64,000 bases of DNA from Roseobacter cerasinus (lineage in GTDB: Bacteria; Pseudomonadota; Alphaproteobacteria; Rhodobacterales; Rhodobacteraceae). A program made the position numbers and the translations under genes. How positions within the stretch are numbered: position 1 is the first letter of the stretch; every line of letters begins with the position of its first letter. The notes below the pieces were generated by a model, which saw only the letters and a list, made by a program, of their open reading frames with translations, did not search any database and was not told the origin of the DNA. Location: NCBI RefSeq assembly GCF_009811755.1, contig NZ_BLIV01000002.1, positions 179,001 to 243,000 of the forward strand, in the 5' to 3' direction. Below are positions 39,894 to 47,484 of this stretch, piece after piece.

Positions 39894-40569
39894 CATGCGC
39901 CGGTCCGGCGCGCGGATTGTCATCTTCGGAATTGCCGGTATCGTGCTGGTGCTGCTGATCGCAGCAGGGCTGATGTTCTGGGCCCTGCCGGATGGCAACG
40001 CCTTCAACGCCCGGGTTGAACAGCTGTTCATCGAAAACGACGACCTGACGACCCAGGCCGAGGTCAAGCTGCTGGAGATCCTCGCACAGTCCGGCACCGC
40101 CTTTTCCGACACGCTGATGAGCTACCGTCTGGTGATCTTCGTGCTGCTGGTCTTTGCCACCGCCATGTTGACCGCTGCACTCGTCTTCCTCGTCATGCTC
40201 GTGAATATGAACCGCCGCGTGGCCCAGATCGAACGGGCGGGCATTCAGGTGAACTCCCTGCTGATCAGCCGCGAGGAGAACACCGTCTATCTCAACAACC
40301 TTGGTTTCAAGCTGACCGATGCCGCGATGGAGACGATGTCGGTTCTGGCCGAGGCGCGAATGGATGATGACGTGCTCTCCGGCTCCGAGATCGAGGGCGT
40401 GATTTCGGGCCGCAGCCCGACGGACTGCGAGGAAGCAGCGGGCGCCACGCGCATCAAACGCCTGCGCGATACGCTTGGCAACCAGATCGTGGCAGAGCTG
40501 CTGGTCAAGAACATCGCACGGCGCGGCTACATGCTGGCCATCGACAAAGACGTGATCAAGGTGATTTAA
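39865..40569 (+). CDS. Membrane-anchored winged-helix protein
   Basis: A 234-aa predicted one-component regulator. Transmembrane helices lie at about residues 17-41 and 89-114, giving a periplasmic loop of about 47 residues. The cytoplasmic C-terminal part (about 140-234) ends like an OmpR-type winged helix: RIKRLRDTLGNQIVAELLV as recognition region and RRGYMLAID as the wing. This is the reverse of ToxR/CadC, where the DNA-binding domain is N-terminal. The GTG at 39865 is chosen for its AAAGGA ribosome-binding sequence; an ATG at 39895 has none. Confidence 0.78.
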   Translation: MQEQTSSASDMRRSGARIVIFGIAGIVLVLLIAAGLMFWALPDGNAFNARVEQLFIENDDLTTQAEVKLLEILAQSGTAFSDTLMSYRLVIFVLLVFATAMLTAALVFLVMLVNMNRRVAQIERAGIQVNSLLISREENTVYLNNLGFKLTDAAMETMSVLAEARMDDDVLSGSEIEGVISGRSPTDCEEAAGATRIKRLRDTLGNQIVAELLVKNIARRGYMLAIDKDVIKVI

Positions 40570-40610
40570 GGGCCTCGCACGGGCCTTTGCCCGCGACGGG
40601 GACGCATGAC

Positions 40611-41234
40611 GTGAAATTGACCAGCAGGCATCGCAACGCATTGGACGAGCTGCTCACATGGCGGCGCGACGTGCGGTATTTTCGCACCGATCCTTTGCCC
40701 GACCCGCTGCTCGACCGGCTGCGCGCCCGCATGCAGCTATCGCCCTCCGTCGGCAACGCGCGGCCCTGGCGGGTGATCCGTGTCGACAGCGCCGACAAAC
40801 GTGCCGAAATCATAAACAGTTTCGAGAGCTGCAACAGTGCTGCGGCAAACGCCTACGCTGCACGTGAGCGGCAAAAGTACCTGACCCTGAAATTGGCGGG
40901 GCTGCGCGAAGCACCCGTGCATCTCGCAGTCTTCACCGATCTTTCCGTCGAAGAAGGCAAAGGTCTCGGTCGGCAGACCATGCCCGAGATGCTCAGCTAT
41001 TCCACGGTCATGGCGATCCATACGCTCTGGCTGGCGGCCCGGGCTGAAAACATTGGTGTCGGCTGGGTGTCGATCCTCGACCCGATAGCGGTGGCCGAAA
41101 CACTGGAAGCCCCGCCCGCCTGGTCGCTGACCGGCTATCTCTGCCTGGGCTATCCTGAGGCCACATCCGACACACCGCTGCTGCACGAAAACGGCTGGCA
41201 GGAAAACACCGCAACGCAGTGGGAGGTGCGCTGA
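40611..41234 (+). CDS. bluB: 5,6-dimethylbenzimidazole synthase BluB
   Basis: A 207-aa nitroreductase-fold enzyme that cannibalises reduced FMN to make the lower ligand of vitamin B12. Typical BluB segments: WRRDVRYF near the N-terminus, MQLSPSVGNARPW, EGKGLGRQTMPEML and HTLWLAARAENIGVGWVSILDP. The GTG at 40611 has GGGGA about 9 bases upstream and gives the usual family length; an in-frame TTG at 40587 is possible. No other cobalamin gene is nearby. Confidence 0.88.
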   Translation: MKLTSRHRNALDELLTWRRDVRYFRTDPLPDPLLDRLRARMQLSPSVGNARPWRVIRVDSADKRAEIINSFESCNSAAANAYAARERQKYLTLKLAGLREAPVHLAVFTDLSVEEGKGLGRQTMPEMLSYSTVMAIHTLWLAARAENIGVGWVSILDPIAVAETLEAPPAWSLTGYLCLGYPEATSDTPLLHENGWQENTATQWEVR

Positions 41235-41254
41235 CCCCCGCGCGCCGCCCGTGA

Positions 41255-41342
41255 CCACCTGCCCCGATGGGTGCCGCCTGCGGACCCGGCTGACAAGCCG
41301 GGCAGCGGCCGACCCCCCCTCGACGGGGGTGAGGGCGCTTCC
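41255..41342. repeat. Intergenic hairpin repeat, copy A
   Basis: Shares an ordered set of motifs with 55743-55840: CCACCTGCC, then GGCT-AC--GCCGGGCAGCG, then CCCCCTCGA-GGGGG, then CGCTTC. The core forms a hairpin from 41304 to 41339 with a TCGA loop on a C/G stem enclosed by AGCG/CGCT. It fills the space between bluB and the aldolase gene. Confidence 0.6.
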
Positions 41343-41427
41343 TCCGCAACGCCCCGCCGCGCATGTTCATTGCAGACCCTCTCTCTTCCGCTCTAAGCTC
41401 CCGCCAGGACGATCAAAAGGAAGACAC

Positions 41428-42204
41428 ATGCCCGCGCCTCTCAATACTTTCAAGAAAGCCCTCGCAGAGGGCGAAACACAGTTCGGCTGCTGGATGAGCC
41501 TCGCCGAAGGCATTACCGCGGAAATCCTCGGCGGCGCAGGCTATGATTGGCTGCTGATCGATGGCGAGCATTCCCCCAACGACATCCGCTCCATCCGCGA
41601 CCAACTGGTGGCGCTCAAAGGCAGCAACAGCCACCCGGTGGTGCGCGTCCCCGTTGGAGAGACCTGGATCATTAAACAGGTACTGGATGCGGGCGCGCAA
41701 ACGGTCCTTGTGCCGATTGTCGAAACCGCCGAGCAGGCGCGGGAGCTGGTGCGTGCCTGTCACTATCCGCCAAACGGCACCCGTGGCGTCGGCTACGCCG
41801 TGGGCCGCGTGTCGAACTTCGGGCAGATGGAAAACTATGGCCCCACCGCCGACGCACAAATCTGCCTTCTGGTGCAGGTCGAGACAAAAACCGGCCTCGA
41901 CAATCTCGATGAGATCCTTGCCGTCGAGGGCGTCGATGGGGTCTTCATCGGCCCGGCCGACCTCTCCGCCAGCATGGGCTACCTCGGGCAGACCAATCAT
42001 CCCGATATGCAGGTGACGATCCTCGCAGCGCTCAAGCAGATCAGCGACAGCGGCAAAGCGGCGGGCATCCTTACACCCAACGACGAGATGATCCAGGCCT
42101 CGCTCGACGCAGGCGCGCGGTTCGTTGCGGTGGCGATGGACATCGCGCTGCTGCTGAACTCCGCCAAGGCCGTCAGCGCCAAATGGAAGGCCAAGACCGG
42201 CTGA
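41428..42204 (+). CDS. HpcH/HpaI-family aldolase
   Basis: A 258-aa class II aldolase of the HpaI (4-hydroxy-2-oxoheptanedioate aldolase) type. The segments LLIDGEHSPND, VPIVETAEQA and GVFIGPADLSASMG carry the metal-binding and substrate residues. No other hydroxyphenylacetate genes are near, so its substrate may be another 2-oxo acid. AAAGGAAG lies 6 bases before the ATG at 41428. Confidence 0.88.
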   Translation: MPAPLNTFKKALAEGETQFGCWMSLAEGITAEILGGAGYDWLLIDGEHSPNDIRSIRDQLVALKGSNSHPVVRVPVGETWIIKQVLDAGAQTVLVPIVETAEQARELVRACHYPPNGTRGVGYAVGRVSNFGQMENYGPTADAQICLLVQVETKTGLDNLDEILAVEGVDGVFIGPADLSASMGYLGQTNHPDMQVTILAALKQISDSGKAAGILTPNDEMIQASLDAGARFVAVAMDIALLLNSAKAVSAKWKAKTG

Positions 42205-42271
42205 GGCCCTTTCCCTCAAGCGCCCTTGCGTATAAGACGCGCGGACCATCCCCTGAATCGGAGTAAAACAG

Positions 42272-43294
42272 ATGGGTTACCGCGTCGTTATTGCGGGTGC
42301 CACAGGCAATGTGGGCCGCGAAATGCTGAACATCCTTTCCGAACGCCACTTCCCGGTGGACGAGCTCACAGTTCTTGCTTCACGCAAGTCGCTGGGCACG
42401 GAAGTGAGCTTTGGCGAGACGACGCTCAAGACCAAGGATCTGGACACCTTCGATTTCACCGGCTGGGACATTGCGCTCTTTGCCGTGGGCTCGGAGGCGA
42501 CCAAGACATACGCGCCCAAGGCGGCCAAGGCGGGTTGTGTCGTGATCGATAACTCCTCGCTCTACCGCTACGACCCCGATGTGCCGCTGATTGTTCCGGA
42601 AGTGAACCCGGACGCCATCGAGGGTTACGCGAAGAAGAACATCATCGCCAACCCCAACTGCTCCACCGCGCAGATGGTTGTGGCGCTGAAACCGCTGCAC
42701 GACCGCGCGACGATCAAACGCGTTGTGGTCTCGACCTACCAGTCGGTGTCGGGCGCGGGCAAGCAGGGTATTGATGAGCTTTGGGATCAGACCAAGGCGA
42801 TCTACAACCCGGTCGATGAGAAGCCCGCGAAGACATTCACCAAGCAGATCGCCTTCAACGTGATTCCGCATATCGATGTCTTCATGGACGACGGTTCCAC
42901 CAAGGAAGAGTGGAAGATGGTGGCTGAGACGAAGAAAATCGTCGATCCGGCGATCAAGGTCACGGCCACCTGCGTGCGCGTGCCGGTGTTCGTCGGCCAC
43001 TCGGAAGCGGTGAACATCGAATTCGAGGACTTCCTCGATGAAGACGAAGCCCGCGAGATCCTGCGCGAAGCGCCGGGCATCATGGTGATCGACAAGCGCG
43101 AAGACGGCGGCTACGTCTCGCCCGTCGAATGCGTGGGCGATTTCGCCACCTTCATCAGCCGCATCCGTCAGGACAGCACGATTGAGAACGGCCTGAACCT
43201 GTGGTGCGTGTCGGACAACTTGCGCAAGGGAGCCGCACTCAACGCCGTGCAAATCGCCGAGCTTCTGGGCAACCGCGTCCTGAAAAAAGGCTGA
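42272..43294 (+). CDS. asd: Aspartate-semialdehyde dehydrogenase
   Basis: A 340-aa enzyme of the aspartate family pathway to lysine, methionine, threonine and diaminopimelate. NADP-binding GATGNVGREML at the N-terminus, catalytic cysteine C130 in NPNCSTAQM, and TYQSVSGAGKQG and VFVGHSEAVNIEF later. Length is normal. GGAG lies 9 bases upstream of the ATG. It is followed by a GC-rich hairpin. Confidence 0.96.
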   Translation: MGYRVVIAGATGNVGREMLNILSERHFPVDELTVLASRKSLGTEVSFGETTLKTKDLDTFDFTGWDIALFAVGSEATKTYAPKAAKAGCVVIDNSSLYRYDPDVPLIVPEVNPDAIEGYAKKNIIANPNCSTAQMVVALKPLHDRATIKRVVVSTYQSVSGAGKQGIDELWDQTKAIYNPVDEKPAKTFTKQIAFNVIPHIDVFMDDGSTKEEWKMVAETKKIVDPAIKVTATCVRVPVFVGHSEAVNIEFEDFLDEDEAREILREAPGIMVIDKREDGGYVSPVECVGDFATFISRIRQDSTIENGLNLWCVSDNLRKGAALNAVQIAELLGNRVLKKG

Positions 43295-43313
43295 TTGCCG
43301 CCCCACAACAGAT

Positions 43314-43333
43314 CCGCCGCCATCAGGCGGCGG
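43314..43333. terminator. GC-rich hairpin between convergent genes
   Basis: CCGCCGCC (43314-43321) pairs with GGCGGCGG (43326-43333) around an ATCA loop, 20 bases past the asd stop and 30 bases from the end of the convergent membrane-protein gene. No T-run on either strand, so termination is only suggested by position. Confidence 0.45.
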
Positions 43334-43362
43334 AACCAGTGCTTGCGCGCAGGCATATGGGC

Positions 43363-43959
43363 TCACTCGGGCAGAGGTCTGCAGCCATCAAAGGGACCGT
43401 CATGCGCAAACGGCGCGGCATAGGCGATTTCCGTGTAGCTCCACAGGTATGTCTGGCCATCCACAAAAGCCGACCCATAGGCATAACTATGGTGCATATC
43501 CCAACCTTGCCAAAGCGGAACGTGAGAGAAGAAACTCCCACCTGAGATACAGGACGCCCCAAGCCGCTTCGCCTCTTCGATCTTGATGGGCTCGACAATC
43601 AGGTTCCCTGTATGGCCAAACAAAAAGACGCCGCAGATCATCGCGATGGCCATCGCGCCATGCCAATTCAGGCGCCACCACCTCAGGCCCCAAAAGATGG
43701 CGCCAGTACCCGTAATGCTGACCGCTGTTGGAATTCCCGCAAAAGGGTACTGCGTTAGGATGTCAGGCATCGAGAGCAGCCACACCTCTAACATGATGAA
43801 GATCAGTGGTGGAAGGAAAATCACCACAATCAGCGCGCCAGGCACCAAAACAAAGATGTAGACCACTGCAAAGATCAGGTGAAAGCTGAGCACGCGCAGG
43901 ACCCAGCGCTTGAGAAACGCACACCACTTGGCACCGCGGGTTGCCTGATCATCGGTCAA
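43363..43959 (-). CDS. Hypothetical membrane protein
   Basis: A 198-aa protein I do not recognise. Four hydrophobic segments occupy about residues 20-135 (SFHLIFAVVYIFVLVPGALI, then VVIFLPPLIFIMLEVWLL, a central one and AIAMICGVFLFGHTG), followed by an 80-residue polar tail rich in aromatic residues. The only start near the first segment is TTG at 43959, directly after an in-frame stop, without a ribosome-binding sequence. Base composition is slightly lower in G+C than its neighbours, so this may be an acquired gene. Confidence 0.55.
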   Translation of the reverse strand: MTDDQATRGAKWCAFLKRWVLRVLSFHLIFAVVYIFVLVPGALIVVIFLPPLIFIMLEVWLLSMPDILTQYPFAGIPTAVSITGTGAIFWGLRWWRLNWHGAMAIAMICGVFLFGHTGNLIVEPIKIEEAKRLGASCISGGSFFSHVPLWQGWDMHHSYAYGSAFVDGQTYLWSYTEIAYAAPFAHDGPFDGCRPLPE

Positions 43960-44131
43960 CGGTCACATGTCCTGTTTGTCGTCAAAAGCACAAACGTCTC
44001 TAGAATGGTCTGGGAGCTTTGCAGCAAGTGGTCTTGATGAAGGCTGCGCGAGACAGGCCATTTGGCCAGGTTCACCCATCGTGCGTCGCAAAAGGGGTAG
44101 ATCAGTTTTGGCGCAGCGCGATATTCACAAA

Positions 44132-44785
44132 TCAATACATTGTTTTGCGGTATTCTTCCTCCAAACCCTCATCAAGCTTCTTTTGCGCGTCAGGGTCGGA
44201 AGGCGCTCCGCTCGTCTGATCGAGAATGATCTTCATCAAGGACGGAACATCCCCCCTGTCCTGAAGCTGATCAGGATCCCAGAGCTTTGAACGCCGGAGC
44301 GCCTTGGCGCAGTGGATGAACACCTCTTCGACATGCACAACGATGGCGAGGCCAGGAATGCGGTCCTTTACGGTCATCAGTGACAGTAAATCAGGGTCGC
44401 GTGTCAGTTGTGCGTGCCCATTGATCCGCATAGTGTCGTCAAAGCCCGGGATCAGAAACAGCAGCCCCACCTTGGGATTTGTCAGAAGATTTGTCAGCGT
44501 ATCGAGACGGTTGTTGCCCAGCCTGTCAGGGATCAGCAGCGTCTTGTCGTCCAGAATTTTCACGAAACCACGAGGATCGCCGCGTGGACTTACATCCGCA
44601 GAGCCAGCCTGCGACTGGGTGCCGATGCAGACAAACGGCGATCGTTCGATGAAGGACCGCGCGTGCACATCAATCTGAGCCATGCATTTCTTGATGGCGA
44701 TGTCATGTGTCGCGGCAAACGAACGTCTCAGGTCCTGTTCGTCGCTCACCAGGAATTCCGGTCTCAGCGAGGTTTTCGCGGTCAT
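44132..44785 (-). CDS. Pyridoxamine 5'-phosphate oxidase-family flavoprotein
   Basis: A 217-aa split-barrel FMN protein of the group annotated as MSMEG_1061-family PPOX proteins. Supporting segments are PFVCIGTQSQAGSADVSPRGD, LLIPDRLGNNRLDTLTNLL and VGLLFLIPGFDDTMRINGHAQL, each shorter when aligned strand by strand. The reaction is unknown. The ATG at 44785 (MTAKTSLRPEF) has GAGAG about 8 bases upstream; an in-frame start at 44815 would add ten residues. Confidence 0.83.
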   Translation of the reverse strand: MTAKTSLRPEFLVSDEQDLRRSFAATHDIAIKKCMAQIDVHARSFIERSPFVCIGTQSQAGSADVSPRGDPRGFVKILDDKTLLIPDRLGNNRLDTLTNLLTNPKVGLLFLIPGFDDTMRINGHAQLTRDPDLLSLMTVKDRIPGLAIVVHVEEVFIHCAKALRRSKLWDPDQLQDRGDVPSLMKIILDQTSGAPSDPDAQKKLDEGLEEEYRKTMY

Positions 44786-44919
44786 ATCTGGCCTCTCATG
44801 CTTGCCGGACAACACTGCCCCCGCTCGGGTCAGGAAGGAAAGGCGAAAGTGGCTTGGCGCGCGGCGCGCACTTGGCCGACGTCACAGCGGATATCTGGCC
44901 GCTGGAACAACTGCGCGCC

Positions 44920-45330
44920 TCACCCCTCGCGCGGGTCGTGCGGTTTGCCGGGACCGAACCGGCGCAGGAAGGTTGCGTAGGAAAACCCAAGCTCTGCCGT
45001 ATTGCAGAGCTTCTGTCCGCTCGTTTCCGTGTGCAGCGACAAGCCACCCCAGGCGATCCGCATGAAATACCCATGGCGGCCAAGTCGCGCATCGAGATCT
45101 TCCCAGCTCTTGGCCTCGGCCATGTCGCGAAACAGCAGTTTCTGCAGCGCAAAGACGAGCCGCGGATCGACAGCATCTGACTTCTTTTTGACCTGCTCTT
45201 GCGCCGCCAGATGCGCCATCAGCACATCCTCCACGATCTTGGCCACGGTGCCCTGCTGCTCAACCGCAAGGTCGTGAACCGCAAGCGCCAAGTCGGCGGG
45301 TAGCTGAATCGAAACGGTGCGCCTGCTCAT
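44920..45330 (-). CDS. Ribbon-helix-helix N-terminal protein
   Basis: A 136-aa protein. The first 45 residues (RRTVSIQLPADLALAVHDLA then VAKIVEDVLMAHL) look like a ribbon-helix-helix DNA-binding fold of the Arc/CopG type. The C-terminal part (WEDLDARLGRHGYFMRI, GLSLHTETSGQKLCNTAELG, SYATFLRRFG) resembles a short domain I associate with mobilisation- or regulator-like proteins in Rhodobacterales, recalled from memory only. It lies 36 bases downstream of the P-II-like gene, so it may belong to the bicarbonate-transport operon. Confidence 0.65.
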   Translation of the reverse strand: MSRRTVSIQLPADLALAVHDLAVEQQGTVAKIVEDVLMAHLAAQEQVKKKSDAVDPRLVFALQKLLFRDMAEAKSWEDLDARLGRHGYFMRIAWGGLSLHTETSGQKLCNTAELGFSYATFLRRFGPGKPHDPREG

Positions 45331-45366
45331 AGCGGGGGAGGGTCCTTAATTATGGTTTACAATGAG

Positions 45367-45678
45367 TTAAAACCGTTCGGCTCTCAACACTTCGCAATCC
45401 ACAATTGTCACGACGCCGATATGGCGTTCGACTACGTCGAAAGCGGCGTCGAGCAGTTTGTCCAATTTTTCAGGACGCACGATGCAGATGACCTGCACCA
45501 TGCCACTGGCGCGGCCAATCTCACCAGCGCGGGTCCAGGCGCCGGAGCGTCCGGAGCCGCCCAGAACCGGCAGAACCGTAAAGCCCGTCACATCTGCGGA
45601 CAGCAAGGCTTCGGTGAGGCGCGACTGCATGATCGCCTCGATGGTGATCTCGACCCGTTTGGCTTGATGGGTTTGCAT
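45367..45678 (-). CDS. SbtB-like P-II signalling protein
   Basis: A 103-aa P-II-fold protein. The ferredoxin-like core is recognisable (KRVEITIEAIMQSRLTEALL, MVQVICIVRPEKLDKLLDAA, VGVVTIVDCEVL with small changes). The central loop GGSGRSGAWTRAGE lacks the tyrosine that GlnB/GlnK carry for uridylylation, and the C-terminus is short, as in SbtB proteins that bind adenine nucleotides and gate SbtA. Its position 3 bases after the sbtA-like gene supports this. Confidence 0.82.
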   Translation of the reverse strand: MQTHQAKRVEITIEAIMQSRLTEALLSADVTGFTVLPVLGGSGRSGAWTRAGEIGRASGMVQVICIVRPEKLDKLLDAAFDVVERHIGVVTIVDCEVLRAERF

Positions 45679-45681
45679 GGG

Positions 45682-46659
45682 TCAGCCTCCTGTCATGGTT
45701 GTCGCCACTGCAACATACAATGGAATGCCCAGCGTCAGATTGAAAGGGAAGGTCACGCCCAAAGACAACGTGAGGTAGATCGCCGGGTTCGCCTCTGGCA
45801 ACGCCACCCGCATCGCCGCTGGCACCGCGATATAGGACGCCGAGGCCGACAGCACCATCAGCAAAGCCACACCACCGGAGGAGAGCCCGAGAAGCAGGCC
45901 AGCGCCAAGGCCGCAGAGGCTGCCGATCACCGGCATCAGCAGACCGAAGGCAAGCACGCCGGGGCGCAGCACATCGCTGCGCTCGCGCAACCCACGCCCG
46001 GCCACCAGCCCCATATCCAGCAGGAAGAGGCAGAGAACACCCTTAAACGGCGCCACGACAAAGCTCGAAATCTCCTCAAGCCCCTCTTCGCCGGTCGCCC
46101 AACCGATGAAAAAGGCCCCCACAAGCAAAACAATCGAACCGTTCAGCAAGATTTCGCGCCAAAGCGTGCTGTCCATCCGCTGGCCATTTCCACTGCGGGA
46201 GATCAGCCATAGCGCCGAGAGGATCGCAGGCGCCTCCATCGCTGCCGCCACGGCGACCATATAGCCTTCGGAGGCGATCCCGCTGCTTTCCAGCACGGAT
46301 GTGGCCGCCACGAAGGTCACAATGGAGATCGATCCATAGTGCGCCGCAACCGCCGCCGCATCCAGTCGGCTCAACCGGGTCATGACCTGCAAGAGCGCAA
46401 AGGCAATCAACGGAAGAACGGCCGATAGAATCACCCCCGCCAGAAGGGTCAGACCCAGCTTCACATCAATCCCATGCGCCGACACGCTGACGCCGCCTTT
46501 GAACCCGATCGCAAAAAGCAGATAGATCGACAGCGCCTTGGCCGCTGCCTCGGGCACGCTCAGATCAGACCGCGCCAGCGAGGCTGCAACACCAAGCGCA
46601 AAGGACAGGATAATAGGCGACAGCAGATTGGTGGCCGCCAGTGACAGGATCTGTTCCAT
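45682..46659 (-). CDS. SbtA-like sodium-dependent bicarbonate permease
   Basis: A 325-aa membrane transporter with about ten hydrophobic helices. The family end LSASASYIAVPAAMRVALPE and YLTLSLGVTFPFNLTLGIPLY is distinctive of the Sbt/DUF897 group. Cyanobacterial SbtA takes up bicarbonate with sodium. In a presumably heterotrophic bacterium the bicarbonate could feed anaplerotic carboxylases. It forms an operon with the SbtB-like gene. Confidence 0.87.
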   Translation of the reverse strand: MEQILSLAATNLLSPIILSFALGVAASLARSDLSVPEAAAKALSIYLLFAIGFKGGVSVSAHGIDVKLGLTLLAGVILSAVLPLIAFALLQVMTRLSRLDAAAVAAHYGSISIVTFVAATSVLESSGIASEGYMVAVAAAMEAPAILSALWLISRSGNGQRMDSTLWREILLNGSIVLLVGAFFIGWATGEEGLEEISSFVVAPFKGVLCLFLLDMGLVAGRGLRERSDVLRPGVLAFGLLMPVIGSLCGLGAGLLLGLSSGGVALLMVLSASASYIAVPAAMRVALPEANPAIYLTLSLGVTFPFNLTLGIPLYVAVATTMTGG

Positions 46660-46695
46660 ACGCTCACTCCTCGCAAGGCCGCTGAGGGCCGCATC

Positions 46696-46899
46696 TCAAA
46701 CGGGTTGAAAGGTCTCAATGTGGGCGTTGAAGGGCTCAGGCCTATCATCGCCGCTGTCGGTCCAAAGCCCGCGCAGGATCAGACGCGCCACATGTCGCAC
46801 GTCGACTGCATGCCCCACTGCGGCCCATGTTCCGTGATCGCCGCCTTCGGGGCGATATGATGGCACCAAATAACTCGGCAACGGTTTTGCGTTATCCAT
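46696..46899 (-). CDS. Small hypothetical protein upstream of sbtA
   Basis: A 67-aa soluble protein (MDNAKPLPSYLVPSYRPEG at the start, ending HIETFQPV) with no recognised domain or membrane segment. A GGGA ribosome-binding sequence lies 6 bases before the ATG at 46899, and 36 bases separate it from the sbtA start, so it is probably the first gene of the sbt operon. The candidate operator at 46937-46953 lies just in front of it. Confidence 0.55.
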   Translation of the reverse strand: MDNAKPLPSYLVPSYRPEGGDHGTWAAVGHAVDVRHVARLILRGLWTDSGDDRPEPFNAHIETFQPV

Positions 46900-46936
46900 A
46901 ACTGTCCCGCTCGGCTTTTTGCGGTGGAGCTATACT

Positions 46937-46953
46937 GAATTCAAATAGAATTC
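46937..46953. promoter_or_regulatory. Palindrome GAATTC-N5-GAATTC between divergent genes
   Basis: GAATTC (46937-46942) and GAATTC (46948-46953) flank AAATA. On the plus strand it directly follows a TATACT -10-like box (46931-46936); on the minus strand it precedes a TATAGC box (46929-46934). It is placed to affect both the sbt operon and the Hpt-like gene. No regulator can be named. Confidence 0.5.
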
Positions 46954-47040
46954 GAGGGAAAAGCACCCGTGGTCTCAACACTTTGGATAGCTTTGCGCGG
47001 CATATCTGGTCAGGCCGTGGGGGTGCAAAGGGTGAGTACT

Positions 47041-47421
47041 ATGGATCAAGTCCTGAAAATCAGGCTGAAAGAAGCGGTGCATGTTGATCAGGACCGGCTG
47101 GCCGCACTCTATGCGGAGCTTGGCGACATCGGCGCCGAGGACGTCGTGTGTCGTGCGATGGAAGAGATGGCCTTGCGCCTGTCCCATTGCAACCGGCTCT
47201 TTGCGGCGCACAACTATGATGACTTGCGCAAATGCGCCCGCTCGCTGATCGCCATCGGCGACCAGATCGGTATGCACGCATTGACCCGCGTGGCCCATGA
47301 CGTCATTTCAACCATTGACGCGGGCGATGGTCCCGCGGTCTCTGCAACGCTCGCGCGGTTGATCCGCATTGGCGAACAGTCACTGACAGCCATCTGGGAT
47401 CTTCAGGACATCACCATCTGA
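47041..47421 (+). CDS. Hpt-like four-helix protein without the phosphorylatable histidine
   Basis: A 126-aa all-helical protein. The helix pattern (ALRLSHCNRLFAAHNYDDL, then RKCARSLIAIGDQIGMHALT, then HDVISTIDAGD) resembles a histidine phosphotransfer domain, but the usual HxLKGSA reads CARSLIAIG, so the histidine is absent. This is inference from pattern only, and the fold may be different. The ATG at 47041 is preceded by AAAGGG. It reads towards the aminopeptidase gene, 63 bases away. Confidence 0.6.
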   Translation: MDQVLKIRLKEAVHVDQDRLAALYAELGDIGAEDVVCRAMEEMALRLSHCNRLFAAHNYDDLRKCARSLIAIGDQIGMHALTRVAHDVISTIDAGDGPAVSATLARLIRIGEQSLTAIWDLQDITI

Positions 47422-47484
47422 CGCCTTGCGCGGCGGGCATGACAGGCTAGGCTGGCCGCAATAGCTCCCAAAAAGGCCCAGCCC

